NCBI GenBank assembly: GCA_902461565.1
Contig: CABPYL010000011.1
Location: 15,250 to 79,249 of the forward strand
Length of the DNA stretch: 64,000 bases
Reading direction: 5' to 3'
Source: an uncultured Porphyromonadaceae bacterium
Lineage (GTDB): Bacteria > Bacteroidota > Bacteroidia > Bacteroidales > Muribaculaceae
The notes under the pieces were generated by a model. The model was not told the DNA's origin and made no database searches. It saw only the letters and a program-made list of their open reading frames with translations. Within the stretch, counting starts at the first letter, position 1. Every line of letters starts with the position of its first letter. Shown in pieces: positions 17,661-26,759 of the stretch. Both the position numbers and the translations under genes were made by a program.

Positions 17661-20297
17661 ATGCGATATAAGATATTCCTGATTCCTCTCCTGCTCTTTG
17701 TGGCGCTTCCCTTCCTCGATGCGGTGGCGCAAGCTCCCGCCGATACAATCTATAATCCGAAAGTTACATTCTCTACGATGCCGCGCACCTACGAAATTGC
17801 CGGCATTTCTATAGAGGGCGCGCCAAACTACGACGACAACCTTATATTGGGGTATGCCGATCTGAAGGTGGGCGAGCGTGTGGCTATTCCCGGCGACGAT
17901 ATTACCAATGCCGTGAAGCGCCTGATGCGACAGACGCTTTTCGCGCAGGCTCGCATCGAACTGGAAAAGACAGTCGGCGACAAGGCCTGGCTAAAGATTG
18001 TTCTGCGCCCTCAGCCCCGTATCGCCGAAGTGAACTATCACGGTGCCAAAAAAGGTGAGATAAAGGATCTGCAGGAGCGCCTGCAGTTGGTGAAAGGTAA
18101 TACTATCACCCAGAATATCGTCAACAGGGCCGAAGCAATCATCAAGAAGTATTACAAGGACAAAGGCTTTGGCAATGCTACCGTAAATATCCGTCTCCAC
18201 GAGGACCTTTCAAAAGAGAACGAAGATATTGTGGACATAAATATCGACAAGCATTCTAAGGTGAAGGTACACAAGATTTATATCAATGGCAACGAGGTTC
18301 TCTCTGACAGAAAGATAAAGAACGCGATGAAGAAGACCAACGAGAAGAAAGACCTTCTCAAGCTCTTCAGCCAGAAAAAATTCGTGGAAAGCGACTATCA
18401 GGACGACCTTAACCGCATTCTTGAAAAATATAACGAGAAAGGCTACCGCGACGCACGCATTGTAAAGGACAGTGTGGCGCAGTTCAGCGAGAACACGGTG
18501 GATGTATACCTCGATATCGATGAGGGGCAGCAGTACTTTATCAAGGATATACAGTGGGTAGGCAACACTATCTATCCTACCGAACTGCTCAACGATTTCC
18601 TCGGCATGAAGGCGGGCGATGTGTACAACCAGAAGTATATGCGCAAGCGTCTCAGCGAGGATGAGGATGCAGTGTCCAATCTGTACATGGACAAAGGTTA
18701 TCTTTTCTACCAGCTTATTCCGATAGAACGTGAAATTGTGGGTGATTCCATTTCGCTTGAAATGCGCATGATGGAAGGCCCGCAGGCACGTGTGAACAAT
18801 GTGGTTATCAACGGTAACGACCGCCTGTACGAGAAGGTTATCCGTCGCGAGCTGCGTGTGCGCCCGGGCGATCTTTTCAGCAAGAGCGACCTTATGCGTT
18901 CGGCCCGCGAAATTGCGCAGACCGGTCATTTCAATCCCGAGACAATGGATATCCAGCCCGAGCCCAATGAAGAGAACGGCACCGTGGACATCATATTCAA
19001 TCTCGAGACCAAATCCAACGACCAGGTTGAGTTCTCGCTTGGCTGGGGTCAGACCGGTGTTATCGGTAAACTACAGCTAAAGTTCACCAACTTCTCCATC
19101 AAGAATCTTTTCTACCCCAGCACCTACCGTGGTATCATACCGCAGGGCGAGGGTCAGACATTCTCCATCAGCGCCCAGACCAACGCAAGCTACTATCAGT
19201 CGTATGCGATATCGTTCCTCGATCCCTGGTTTGGCGGCAAACGACCCAACTCGCTTTCTGTATCGGCTTACTACAGCCGTCAGACAGGTGTCAACAGTTC
19301 GTTCTACAACAACACCTGGGCCAATTCGGGTATCTGGGGTACAGGCTACGGCTATTATCCCGGTAGCTATGGCTACGGAAGCTACAACGATTATTACCAG
19401 AACAGCTATCAGCAGTCGCTCGATCCTAACAAATACCTCCAGATGATCGGCATAAACGTCGGTTTCGGCAAGCGTCTGAAGTGGCCCGACGACTACTTCA
19501 CCTTTACCGCCGAACTCGGCTACAACTGGTATAACCTGAAGAACTGGGATTACCTCTATTATATGAACAACGGTACCTCCAACGCCCTCGTTCTCGGTCT
19601 TACCCTGGCCCGTAACTCTATCGACAACCCGGTATACACCCGTAGCGGTTCGCAGTTCTCGTTAAATCTGCAGATCACTCCCCCCGCCGCACTTTTTACT
19701 GGCAAACGCGACTGGAAGAAGCTTGCCGAGGAGAATACCGTAGAATCCAAGAAACAGCTGTATGAATGGATCGAATACTGGAAACTGCGTTTCAAATCGC
19801 GCACTTACACCCCGCTTACAACGAGCGCGCAGTGGACGCCCGTCTTGATGACGCGCTTCGACTTCGGTTTGATCGGCAGCTTCAACAAATATCTGAAAAC
19901 GCCTTTCGAGACGTTCTATGTCGGCGGTGATGGTATGTCGGGATCCTATGTCTACGCGCAGGAAACAATCGCGCTCCGCGGTTACGACAATGGCTCGCTC
20001 ACCCGCTGGGGCAGCGACGGCTACGCCTACACCCGCATGGGCCTGGAAATACACTTCCCTCTCATGCTGCAGCAGAGCACTACAATCTACGCCCTCGGCT
20101 TCCTGGAGGCCGGCAATGCGTGGACGTCCGTGGGCCAGTTTGATCCCTTCTCGCTCAAGCGCAGCGCGGGCGCCGGTGTCCGCATACAGCTGCCGATGGT
20201 TGGTCTGATGGGTATCGACTGGGCATACGGCTTCGACAAGGTAGGCGGTGAACGCGGCGGTTCGCACTTCCACTTTATCCTCGGCCAGGAGTTCTAA
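17661..20297 (+). CDS. bamA: Outer-membrane assembly factor BamA
   Basis: An 878-residue Omp85 protein that inserts beta barrels into the outer membrane. The ATG at 17661 gives a signal peptide (MRYKIFLIPLLLFVALPF...VAQA); a TTG start 39 bases earlier does not. About five POTRA domains cover residues 45-430, each with patterns such as KVHKIYINGNEVLSDRKI and RVNNVVINGNDRLYEKVI. The rest is the barrel, ending in aromatic HFHFILGQEF with terminal phenylalanine. A G/Y/S-rich insert (GYGYYPGSYGYGSYNDYY near 570) is unusual and likely a surface loop. Two Skp-like chaperone genes follow. Confidence 0.96.
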   Translation: MRYKIFLIPLLLFVALPFLDAVAQAPADTIYNPKVTFSTMPRTYEIAGISIEGAPNYDDNLILGYADLKVGERVAIPGDDITNAVKRLMRQTLFAQARIELEKTVGDKAWLKIVLRPQPRIAEVNYHGAKKGEIKDLQERLQLVKGNTITQNIVNRAEAIIKKYYKDKGFGNATVNIRLHEDLSKENEDIVDINIDKHSKVKVHKIYINGNEVLSDRKIKNAMKKTNEKKDLLKLFSQKKFVESDYQDDLNRILEKYNEKGYRDARIVKDSVAQFSENTVDVYLDIDEGQQYFIKDIQWVGNTIYPTELLNDFLGMKAGDVYNQKYMRKRLSEDEDAVSNLYMDKGYLFYQLIPIEREIVGDSISLEMRMMEGPQARVNNVVINGNDRLYEKVIRRELRVRPGDLFSKSDLMRSAREIAQTGHFNPETMDIQPEPNEENGTVDIIFNLETKSNDQVEFSLGWGQTGVIGKLQLKFTNFSIKNLFYPSTYRGIIPQGEGQTFSISAQTNASYYQSYAISFLDPWFGGKRPNSLSVSAYYSRQTGVNSSFYNNTWANSGIWGTGYGYYPGSYGYGSYNDYYQNSYQQSLDPNKYLQMIGINVGFGKRLKWPDDYFTFTAELGYNWYNLKNWDYLYYMNNGTSNALVLGLTLARNSIDNPVYTRSGSQFSLNLQITPPAALFTGKRDWKKLAEENTVESKKQLYEWIEYWKLRFKSRTYTPLTTSAQWTPVLMTRFDFGLIGSFNKYLKTPFETFYVGGDGMSGSYVYAQETIALRGYDNGSLTRWGSDGYAYTRMGLEIHFPLMLQQSTTIYALGFLEAGNAWTSVGQFDPFSLKRSAGAGVRIQLPMVGLMGIDWAYGFDKVGGERGGSHFHFILGQEF

Positions 20298-20356
20298 AAT
20301 AAACCTTTTAACATCTTAAACGTCTATATTAGTATAGAATAAAATACCATAGCAAA

Positions 20357-20872
20357 ATGAAAAAGATAGCAATAACCCTCCTGTTGGCGGTAGTGTCGGT
20401 TGTAGCCGCGTCCGCCCAGAAGTTCGCCCTTGTGGATATGGAATATATCTTCAAGAACATACCCTCTTATGAAATGGCAAACGAGCAGCTGAACCAGCTG
20501 TCGCAACGTTGGCAGAAAGAGGTAGAGGCTGTCGGCAAACAGGCCGAGGACATGTATCAGAAATATCTTGCCGATAAAGTTTTCCTTACGGAAGAACAGG
20601 TGAAGAAACGCGAGGAAGAAATAGTAGCCAAGGAAAAAGAGGGTACCGAGCTGCGCTACAAATACTTCGGTCCCGAGGGTGAGCTTTATCAGAAACGTCA
20701 GACGCTGCTGAAACCTATACAGGACGATGTTTATAATGCCGTCAAGAAGGTAGCAGACGAGCGTGGTGTGCAGGCTGTTTTTGACCGCGCATCAGCCTCC
20801 GATATTGTTTACGCGTCGCCTAAAATCGATATTAGCAACGACGTGCTGGCCAAGCTTGGATATTCCAACTGA
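20357..20872 (+). CDS. OmpH/Skp-family periplasmic chaperone (first copy)
   Basis: A 171-residue protein with signal peptide (MKKIAITLLLAVVSVVAASAQ), then KFALVDMEYIFKNIPSYEMANEQL, the OmpH start. A long charged helical hairpin follows (about residues 45-120), as in Skp tentacles, and the C-terminal KIDISNDVLAKLGY. Skp holds unfolded outer-membrane proteins for the Bam complex. It lies 59 bases after bamA, so probably serves that machine. A second copy follows. Confidence 0.93.
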   Translation: MKKIAITLLLAVVSVVAASAQKFALVDMEYIFKNIPSYEMANEQLNQLSQRWQKEVEAVGKQAEDMYQKYLADKVFLTEEQVKKREEEIVAKEKEGTELRYKYFGPEGELYQKRQTLLKPIQDDVYNAVKKVADERGVQAVFDRASASDIVYASPKIDISNDVLAKLGYSN

Positions 20873-20880
20873 TATTTATT

Positions 20881-20910
20881 TTTGCGTATCGCTTATTTTA
20901 GCTATATTTG
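20881..20910 (+). promoter_or_regulatory. Promoter for the second OmpH gene
   Basis: TTTG at 20881-20884 and TATATTTG at 20903-20910, 18 bases apart, 43 bases before the ATG. It suggests the second copy can be expressed separately. Confidence 0.65.
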
Positions 20911-20952
20911 CACTCAGAAAAAAATTAATTAAAATACATAACACAGACAATC

Positions 20953-21456
20953 ATGTTCAAAAAGATTTTTCTCGCTATCGCCCTCATTCTTCCGTTGAGT
21001 GTTATGGCACAGAAATTTGCCATTGTAGACATTGACCAGGTTATACAGGCAATGCCCGAAACCGCCGCAATGCAGAAACAGCTTGAGGAAACTTCCAAGA
21101 AATACGAAGCTGAGTTCCAGAAACTTCAGGAAGAGGTTAACAAACTCTATACCGATTATCAGACAATTCAGAACGATGCCAACACTCCCGAATCCATCAA
21201 GGAACGCCGCGTGCAGGAAATTCAGGAACGTGCTCAGAAAGTAGACCAGTTCCGTGCCACCGCGCAGCAGGATATTCAGCGTCTGCAGGAAACTCTTATG
21301 ACTCCGATACAGTCTAAATTCACCGATGCAGTGAAGGCCGTCGGCGCCGAAGGCAACTATACTTTTGTGCTTCCCAACGAACCCAGCCTGCTTCTTTATA
21401 CCGGTGCTGACGTTGTCAATGTTACCGCCGAAGTACGCAAAAAACTCGGTATCTGA
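20953..21456 (+). CDS. OmpH/Skp-family periplasmic chaperone (second copy)
   Basis: A 167-residue paralogue of the preceding gene: signal peptide ending SVMAQ, then KFAIVDIDQVIQAMPETAAMQ, and a long coiled-coil hairpin (about 35-115). The ending ADVVNVTAEVRKKLGI mirrors the first copy. The two share fold and length but differ in sequence, so the duplication is old, as is usual in Bacteroidales. A good promoter sits in the 80-base gap between them and a hairpin follows the stop. Confidence 0.92.
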   Translation: MFKKIFLAIALILPLSVMAQKFAIVDIDQVIQAMPETAAMQKQLEETSKKYEAEFQKLQEEVNKLYTDYQTIQNDANTPESIKERRVQEIQERAQKVDQFRATAQQDIQRLQETLMTPIQSKFTDAVKAVGAEGNYTFVLPNEPSLLLYTGADVVNVTAEVRKKLGI

Positions 21457-21480
21457 TACTAATTATCGAAACCATATCAG

Positions 21481-21509
21481 ACAACGGTCCGGCTTTGCCG
21501 GGCCGTTGT
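21481..21509. terminator. Hairpin after the OmpH genes
   Basis: ACAACGGTCCGGC and GCCGGGCCGTTGT form a long GC-rich stem with a short loop. No T-run follows on the plus strand, so termination efficiency is uncertain. Confidence 0.5.
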
Positions 21510-21528
21510 CGTATAGAAAAATCTGAAT

Positions 21529-21978
21529 ATGATACAATATATAGAAAGAGGAGATATATTCAAAATTCCGGGTGTGAGCAGCTATGCGCACGGTTGTAAT
21601 TGCGCCGGTGCGATGGGCAAAGGAATTGCTTTGCAGTTTAAATACAAGTACCCTCAGATGTATGCAGAGTATCATAGATTGTGCGAGAAGCATCTGTTCG
21701 GTCCCGGCGATGTTTTCGATTACAACTATGGCGGCGGACATATCTATAATCTTGGCACACAGGTAACATGGAGGACAAAGGCACGCCTGGAGTATATAGA
21801 GAAGTCTGTGGCGAAGATGCTTGAGCTGGCTGTCCGGGAGAATGTAATGAAAATAGCTCTTCCGGCAATCGGGGCAGGTTTAGGCGGCTTGAAATGGGAT
21901 GACGTGAAGGAAGTGCTGAACAAAGTATCGGCCGATTATCCCGACATTGAATTATACGTTGTCGAGACTTATGGCTGA
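21529..21978 (+). CDS. Macrodomain (ADP-ribose-binding) protein
   Basis: A 149-residue single macrodomain. The ligand loops are clear: HGCNCAGAMGKGIALQFK near residues 22-39 and LPAIGAGLGGLKWDDV near 112-127. The GLGGLKW form is typical of the TARG1/DarG-type subgroup, which removes ADP-ribose from DNA or protein or processes ADP-ribose 1''-phosphate. No DarT-like toxin or other ADP-ribosyl transferase lies nearby, so the substrate cannot be named. It stands alone between a hairpin and the trpS promoter. Confidence 0.88.
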   Translation: MIQYIERGDIFKIPGVSSYAHGCNCAGAMGKGIALQFKYKYPQMYAEYHRLCEKHLFGPGDVFDYNYGGGHIYNLGTQVTWRTKARLEYIEKSVAKMLELAVRENVMKIALPAIGAGLGGLKWDDVKEVLNKVSADYPDIELYVVETYG

Positions 21979-22034
21979 CAGAGTTTCGTGGCAGACTTCC
22001 GGCAGTTGGTTGCGGCGGTTCGGAAGATATTTTG

Positions 22035-22042
22035 TAATTTTG
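22035..22042 (+). promoter_or_regulatory. Promoter -7 element for trpS
   Basis: TAATTTTG fits TAnnTTTG; a TTG lies 22 bases upstream. The element is 53 bases before the trpS ATG. Confidence 0.55.
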
Positions 22043-22095
22043 CCAAACATTCCTTTTGAGGAATAACGTCCTTGTATAATTATAGAAATTAAGAT

Positions 22096-23196
22096 ATGTC
22101 AGAGAAATCAGAGAAAATTATCCTTACGGGCGACCGTCCTACAGGTCGCCTGCATCTTGGGCATTATGTGGGTTCCCTCCGCCGGCGTGTGGAGTTGCAG
22201 AATTCCGGCAACTACGATAAAATCTATATCATGATTGCTGATGCCCAGGCCCTTACCGACAATGCCGATAACCCTGAGAAAGTGCGCCAGAACGTCATAG
22301 AAGTGGCGCTCGACTATCTTTCCGTCGGTCTTGACCCGAATGTCAGCACGCTTTTCGTGCAGACACATGTGCCAGAGCTTACCGAGCTTGCGTTCTATTA
22401 CATGAACCTGGTATCGGTGTCGCGTGTTCAGCGAAATCCTACCGTCAAGACCGAGATTCAGATGCGTGGTTTCGAGAAAACCATCCCAATGGGCTTTTTC
22501 TGCTACCCTGTGAGCCAGGCATCGGATATCACCGCTTTCAAAGCCACCACGGTGCCGGTAGGCGAGGACCAGGCGCCCATGATAGAACTTACACGCGAAA
22601 TCGTCAACCGGTTCAACAACATTTACGGTCCCACGCTTGTAGAGCCGGAAATCATGTTGCCCGAGAATAATGTGTGTCAGCGTCTGCCCGGAACCGACGG
22701 AAAGGCAAAAATGAGCAAATCGTTGGGAAATTGTATCTATCTTTCTGATACTCCCAAGGAGGTGAAGAAGAAAGTGAACAGTATGTACACCGACCCCGAG
22801 CACCTTACAATCGAGTCGCCCGGACACCTTGATGGCAACTGTCCTTTTATCTATCTCGACGCTTTTGCCACCGACGAACAGGTTGAACGCTATACCAATG
22901 GAGCGTATCATAATCTGCAGGAAATGAAGGAACACTACACTCGCGGCGGTCTGGGCGACGGCACAGTTAAAAAACTTCTTGTGAATGTGCTTGAAGAACT
23001 CCTCGCACCTATCCGCGAGCGTCGCGCCTACTGGGAACAGCGCATCCCCGAAGTGTACGAGATTCTGCGCAAAGGCTCTGAAAAAGCACGAGAGGCAGCA
23101 GCAAAGACGCTCGACGAAGTGCGTGATGCAATGAAGATAAATTATTTTGCCGACGAAGTCCTCATCAAGGAACAGGCAAAGAAATACGGCAAATAA
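22096..23196 (+). CDS. trpS: Tryptophan-tRNA ligase
   Basis: A 366-residue class I aminoacyl-tRNA synthetase. The ATP-binding signature appears as PTGRLHLGHYVGS near residue 15 (HIGH equivalent HLGH) and KMSKSLGN near 208 (KMSKS). The length and the TrpRS pattern NVCQRLPGTDGKAKMS support tryptophan rather than tyrosine specificity. No T-box or trp leader was recognised upstream. A shared hairpin separates it from the convergent antiporter gene. Confidence 0.96.
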   Translation: MSEKSEKIILTGDRPTGRLHLGHYVGSLRRRVELQNSGNYDKIYIMIADAQALTDNADNPEKVRQNVIEVALDYLSVGLDPNVSTLFVQTHVPELTELAFYYMNLVSVSRVQRNPTVKTEIQMRGFEKTIPMGFFCYPVSQASDITAFKATTVPVGEDQAPMIELTREIVNRFNNIYGPTLVEPEIMLPENNVCQRLPGTDGKAKMSKSLGNCIYLSDTPKEVKKKVNSMYTDPEHLTIESPGHLDGNCPFIYLDAFATDEQVERYTNGAYHNLQEMKEHYTRGGLGDGTVKKLLVNVLEELLAPIRERRAYWEQRIPEVYEILRKGSEKAREAAAKTLDEVRDAMKINYFADEVLIKEQAKKYGK

Positions 23197-23216
23197 TAAT
23201 CGATATAATTATAATG

Positions 23217-23247
23217 AAGGCGGGACAGTGATAAATTGCCCCGCCTT
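23217..23247. terminator. Bidirectional terminator between trpS and the antiporter
   Basis: AAGGCGGG at 23217-23224 pairs with CCCGCCTT at 23240-23247 around a 15-base loop, between two convergent stops. Confidence 0.65.
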
Positions 23248-23269
23248 TGTTATGCAGTGATCTGTATCG

Positions 23270-24664
23270 TCAGCAAAGAAGCAGCTTCTCCAGGAAGTAT
23301 ACCAGGACACCGCAGAGATAGCCAAGAAGGGCCATCCACGAGATGTTGCGGAGGTACCAGCCGAATGTTATCTTTTCCAGACCCATAGCTATTACGCCGG
23401 CGGCTGAACCGATTACAAGTATACTGCCTCCGACACCGGCACAGTAGCTCAGCAGCTCCCAGAATGTGCCGTCGACGATAAAGTTGGCGGCGTAGCCTGT
23501 TGCCGCAGGATCGGCCACGGGGTACATTCCCATTACACCGGCAACCATCGGAACATTGTCTACAATAGACGACATGATGCCGAGGATTATGTCTATTATG
23601 TAGGCATTGTGCAGGTGAGTGTCGAGCACGCTTGCGAACCACGACAGTATGCCGCATGCCTGAAGAACGGCCACAGCCATCAGAATGCCTAAAAAGAACA
23701 GAATGGATGGCATATCCACTCGGCTAACAACTTTCGGCAACCGCAGTTCCTTGGTTGGCTGGAGCATTTTGTGATTGTAGAATACTTCAGTGAAAATCCA
23801 CAGACAGCCTACAATAAACAGCATGCCCACAAATGGCGGCAGATGGGTTACACTTTTGAATATAGGCACGAAAATGAGGCCGCCTATGCCGAGGAAGAAT
23901 ATCGTGTTGCGCTCGCGCGACGACAGGAACTTGTTCTCGGAGGGGGTGTTGTCTACAGGAGCGAGTGTGCCCGAAAGACGTCGCGAAAGCATGTATACGG
24001 GTATTAGCATCGATACCAGCGAGGGCAAAAGCACGAAGGATATGATTTTTGCGGCCGTAACATTGCCTTTAACCCATAGCATAATAGTGGTAACGTCGCC
24101 GATTGGACTCCACGCACCGCCCGAATTGGCAGCGAGCACAATAGCGCCGGCATACAGCCAGCGTTCATGTCTGTCTTCAATCAGTTTGCGCAGCAGCATC
24201 AGCATTACGATTGATGTCGTGAGGTTGTCGAGGATGGCCGACATGAAGAAGGTGGTAAACGACACAATCCACAGCAGACGTTTTTTATCGCGGGTGCGTA
24301 TGCGGTCGGTGATAACACGGAATCCGCCGTGGACGTCTATCAGTTCCACGATAGTCATTGCTCCGAGCAGGAACAGTATAGTCTGGCATATGTCGCCGAG
24401 GTGTTCGATTATATCGACATTCAGGACATATTCCAGTGTCTGGTGTGCCACGGAGGTATATGCCAGCGAAGGATTGTCGCTGAGAAATTCATCGAATTTG
24501 GCTCCTGCGACAGAGGGAACGATGGTTTCGGAGCCGAGTGCGTAGAGTATCCACATTAGCATACCCAGCACCAGCGCCGACGCCGTTTTGTCAACTTTGA
24601 TAGGATGTTCGAGGGCTATAGCCATATAGCCGACGATGAAAATAATTATAAGCGCCGTAATCAT
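23270..24664 (-). CDS. nhaD: NhaD-type sodium:proton antiporter
   Basis: A 464-residue protein with about 11-13 membrane helices. The start MITALIIIFIVGYMAIALEHP and internal AILDNLTTSIVMLMLLRKL and GGAWSPIGDVTTIMLW segments are characteristic of NhaD in the ion-transporter superfamily. It should exchange internal Na+ or Li+ for protons. It stands alone, convergent with trpS and downstream of the ridA terminator; no clear promoter was picked out. Confidence 0.92.
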   Translation of the reverse strand: MITALIIIFIVGYMAIALEHPIKVDKTASALVLGMLMWILYALGSETIVPSVAGAKFDEFLSDNPSLAYTSVAHQTLEYVLNVDIIEHLGDICQTILFLLGAMTIVELIDVHGGFRVITDRIRTRDKKRLLWIVSFTTFFMSAILDNLTTSIVMLMLLRKLIEDRHERWLYAGAIVLAANSGGAWSPIGDVTTIMLWVKGNVTAAKIISFVLLPSLVSMLIPVYMLSRRLSGTLAPVDNTPSENKFLSSRERNTIFFLGIGGLIFVPIFKSVTHLPPFVGMLFIVGCLWIFTEVFYNHKMLQPTKELRLPKVVSRVDMPSILFFLGILMAVAVLQACGILSWFASVLDTHLHNAYIIDIILGIMSSIVDNVPMVAGVMGMYPVADPAATGYAANFIVDGTFWELLSYCAGVGGSILVIGSAAGVIAMGLEKITFGWYLRNISWMALLGYLCGVLVYFLEKLLLC

Positions 24665-24680
24665 ACAGCAGTGAATGTAA

Positions 24681-24710
24681 TGAAAAAGACTGTAAACACC
24701 GCAGTGTTTA
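24681..24710 (-). terminator. Terminator downstream of ridA
   Basis: On the minus strand TAAACAC, loop TGCG, GTGTTTA is followed after four bases by five T. It lies about 130 bases past the ridA stop and just before the antiporter start. Confidence 0.6.
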
Positions 24711-24839
24711 GTTGGTTATGAATTGTAATGCAAAAAGAACTGATAATGGTGATGTTACAGAACCGTACCGGCGGGTTAAAATGGTTTTCGGCTGCAAGGA
24801 CATACCGGAGGCATGCCCTTGCGCTAAACCATGTTTTTG

Positions 24840-25214
24840 TCAGCGGACGGCGATTGCCTCAATCTCTACTAAAACGCCTTTGGGGAGTTCGCGTACGGCT
24901 ACGGCACTGCGTGCCGGGAATGGTTCTGCGAAGGCTTTGGCGTATTCTGCATTCATGGCGGCGAAATCGCCCATGTCGGCCAGGAATACGGTGGTCTTTA
25001 CTACATTGGCAGTGCTGAGGCCCGCGGCATCGAGAATGGCGGCAAGGTTCTTAAGCGACTGGGCGCCCTGTGCGGAAATACCGTCGGGAACATTGCCTGT
25101 TGCGGGGTCTACGGGAATCTGGCCCGATACGAAGACGAACGAGCCTGCGTCAATGGCCTGGCTGTAGGGGCCGATTGCGCCGGGTGCAGCTGTGGTAGCT
25201 ATTGCTTTTTTCAT
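24840..25214 (-). CDS. ridA: RidA-family enamine/imine deaminase
   Basis: A 124-residue YjgF/YER057c/UK114 protein. The C-terminal signature RSAVAVRELPKGVLVEIEAI contains the conserved arginine, and AAPGAIGPYSQAI near residue 10 is typical. RidA hydrolyses reactive 2-aminoacrylate and similar enamines made by PLP enzymes. It lies 23 bases after the BrkB-family gene and may share its transcript. Confidence 0.95.
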   Translation of the reverse strand: MKKAIATTAAPGAIGPYSQAIDAGSFVFVSGQIPVDPATGNVPDGISAQGAQSLKNLAAILDAAGLSTANVVKTTVFLADMGDFAAMNAEYAKAFAEPFPARSAVAVRELPKGVLVEIEAIAVR

Positions 25215-25237
25215 GATTGTTGGAGTTTGTTATGGTT

Positions 25238-26605
25238 TTATTTGTGATTAGGTTTTTCGTTGTAGAGATCGCCTACAAGAGTGTCGTCGGTAACGCTGTC
25301 GAATGCGTCGCCAATGTTTCGGAACAGCTCTTTAACGCCCGGGAAATTCCGTGGAAATGAGGCGATAAAATTATCTGTGCCAAGATTGTAGAGTTTGTCG
25401 TGGAGGTATTTCACGGTAAGTTTTGCGGGATCGGTGCCAAGCTGGAAACCGTACTCGTCCTTTTTGTCGGGGACAAGTACCCTGTTGCATATTCCGGCAG
25501 AGCACAGTCTGTCGGTAACGTCGGTAACGAGGCGTGCGGGCAGGTCGTAGATGTTCATGATATCATGTGCCGTAACAGGCGGAACATTATCCAGAAACCG
25601 CCTGGTTATCACCGATGCTATAGCCACGGTTATCATGTCGCGGTAGTGGTTGGATATCGAACCCACCTCTTTGGCAAGATTGAAGGCAAAAACGTTTTCC
25701 GAGGAATAGCATATTATAGCTCCGGCAAGACATATCACCCATGCAAGCTGCACCCAAAGCAGCAGTAATGGCAGGAATGCGAACGAGCCGTAGATGGCGT
25801 TGTAGCGCGTTACATACAAAGTACCGGTAACAAACAGCCACTGCAGTACAAGGAATGCTATGCCGGCGATACAACCCGCGATGAAGCCGTTGCGGAATTT
25901 TACTTTGGTATTAGGTATCAGAAGATATGCAGCGGTAAATACCAATATGGTGATAAGGCACTGCAGTCCCTCGAGCAGTACGGATATCACCGGAGTAAGG
26001 AACGTGAATTTGAAATAAGTCTCCAGTGTGGAGCTGAGCATAAGCGACAGGCCACCGGCACATATCATAAGCACCGGCATAATAAGGAGCAGGGCGGTGT
26101 AGTCGGTTATCTTGCGCCACAGGCTGCGGGTGCTCTTTACTCCCCAGATGTAGTTGAAGGTGTCTTCTACGTTGCCTAACAGCGATATCAATGTATAAAG
26201 CAGGAAAACAATTCCCACTCCGAGAAAAATGCCTTCGGAAGTCTGCGACAGATAACTTTCTACAAAGTTCATGGCATAGTGAATCGCCACTTTCTGCGCC
26301 GGGAACATGGAGTACAGCTCGTCCTGTATCAGCGATTGTATATTGAAGCCGCGCCCGATGCCGATAAGCAGGGCAAGGGCCGGGACAAGGGCAAGCATGG
26401 TGCGGTAGGTCATCGCGCAGGCCTGCGTCTGTATGTCGCGGTTGAGAAACGAGTTCACCGACAGATTGAGCACGCGGAGAATATTTATGCGCCAGTCGCG
26501 CCGCGGGTCGCTCCACAGTCCCACGGAAACATAGTCGGCAATACGTTTGCATTTGCCGACGGCCTTAGCGAAAAATGACTCTTTATTCTGCTCCTTCTTG
26601 TCCAT
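25238..26605 (-). CDS. YihY/BrkB-family inner-membrane protein
   Basis: A 455-residue protein with six predicted membrane helices between residues 60 and 310. The family patterns AMTYRTMLALVPALALLIG and YGSFAFLPLLLLWVQLAWVICLAGA are present. The C-terminal 140 residues are soluble and resemble a winged-helix-like tail seen in some members. Its role is unresolved; the family was once called ribonuclease BN by mistake. TAACTTTG, 38-47 bases upstream, is the probable -7 element. ridA follows after 23 bases. Confidence 0.9.
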   Translation of the reverse strand: MDKKEQNKESFFAKAVGKCKRIADYVSVGLWSDPRRDWRINILRVLNLSVNSFLNRDIQTQACAMTYRTMLALVPALALLIGIGRGFNIQSLIQDELYSMFPAQKVAIHYAMNFVESYLSQTSEGIFLGVGIVFLLYTLISLLGNVEDTFNYIWGVKSTRSLWRKITDYTALLLIMPVLMICAGGLSLMLSSTLETYFKFTFLTPVISVLLEGLQCLITILVFTAAYLLIPNTKVKFRNGFIAGCIAGIAFLVLQWLFVTGTLYVTRYNAIYGSFAFLPLLLLWVQLAWVICLAGAIICYSSENVFAFNLAKEVGSISNHYRDMITVAIASVITRRFLDNVPPVTAHDIMNIYDLPARLVTDVTDRLCSAGICNRVLVPDKKDEYGFQLGTDPAKLTVKYLHDKLYNLGTDNFIASFPRNFPGVKELFRNIGDAFDSVTDDTLVGDLYNEKPNHK

Positions 26606-26643
26606 TCTTGCCCGATGAATCGTTTTATTTTCTCAAGCTTCTG

Positions 26644-26651
26644 CAAAGTTA
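26644..26651 (-). promoter_or_regulatory. Promoter -7 element for the BrkB-family gene
   Basis: Minus-strand TAACTTTG, a full TAnnTTTG match, 39 bases before the ATG and back to back with the divergent patatin promoter. Confidence 0.6.
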
Positions 26652-26703
26652 CAACATTCGCGCGGCAAAAAGCGTTCAAGTTAGATAAAAATCCCATAAA
26701 AAA

Positions 26704-26734
26704 TTGAACAATATATTTTTTCTGACTAAATTTG
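26704..26734 (+). promoter_or_regulatory. Promoter for the cytosolic patatin gene
   Basis: TTG at 26704-26706, exactly 20 bases, then TAAATTTG at 26727-26734; the ATG is 25 bases further. A textbook Bacteroidetes promoter. Confidence 0.8.
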
Positions 26735-26759
26735 CACTGGTTTTGAGCCAGCGAGTTTT

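Noticed and set aside
21529..21978. DarTG toxin-antitoxin locus
   Set aside because: No DarT-like gene on either side; only the macrodomain is present.
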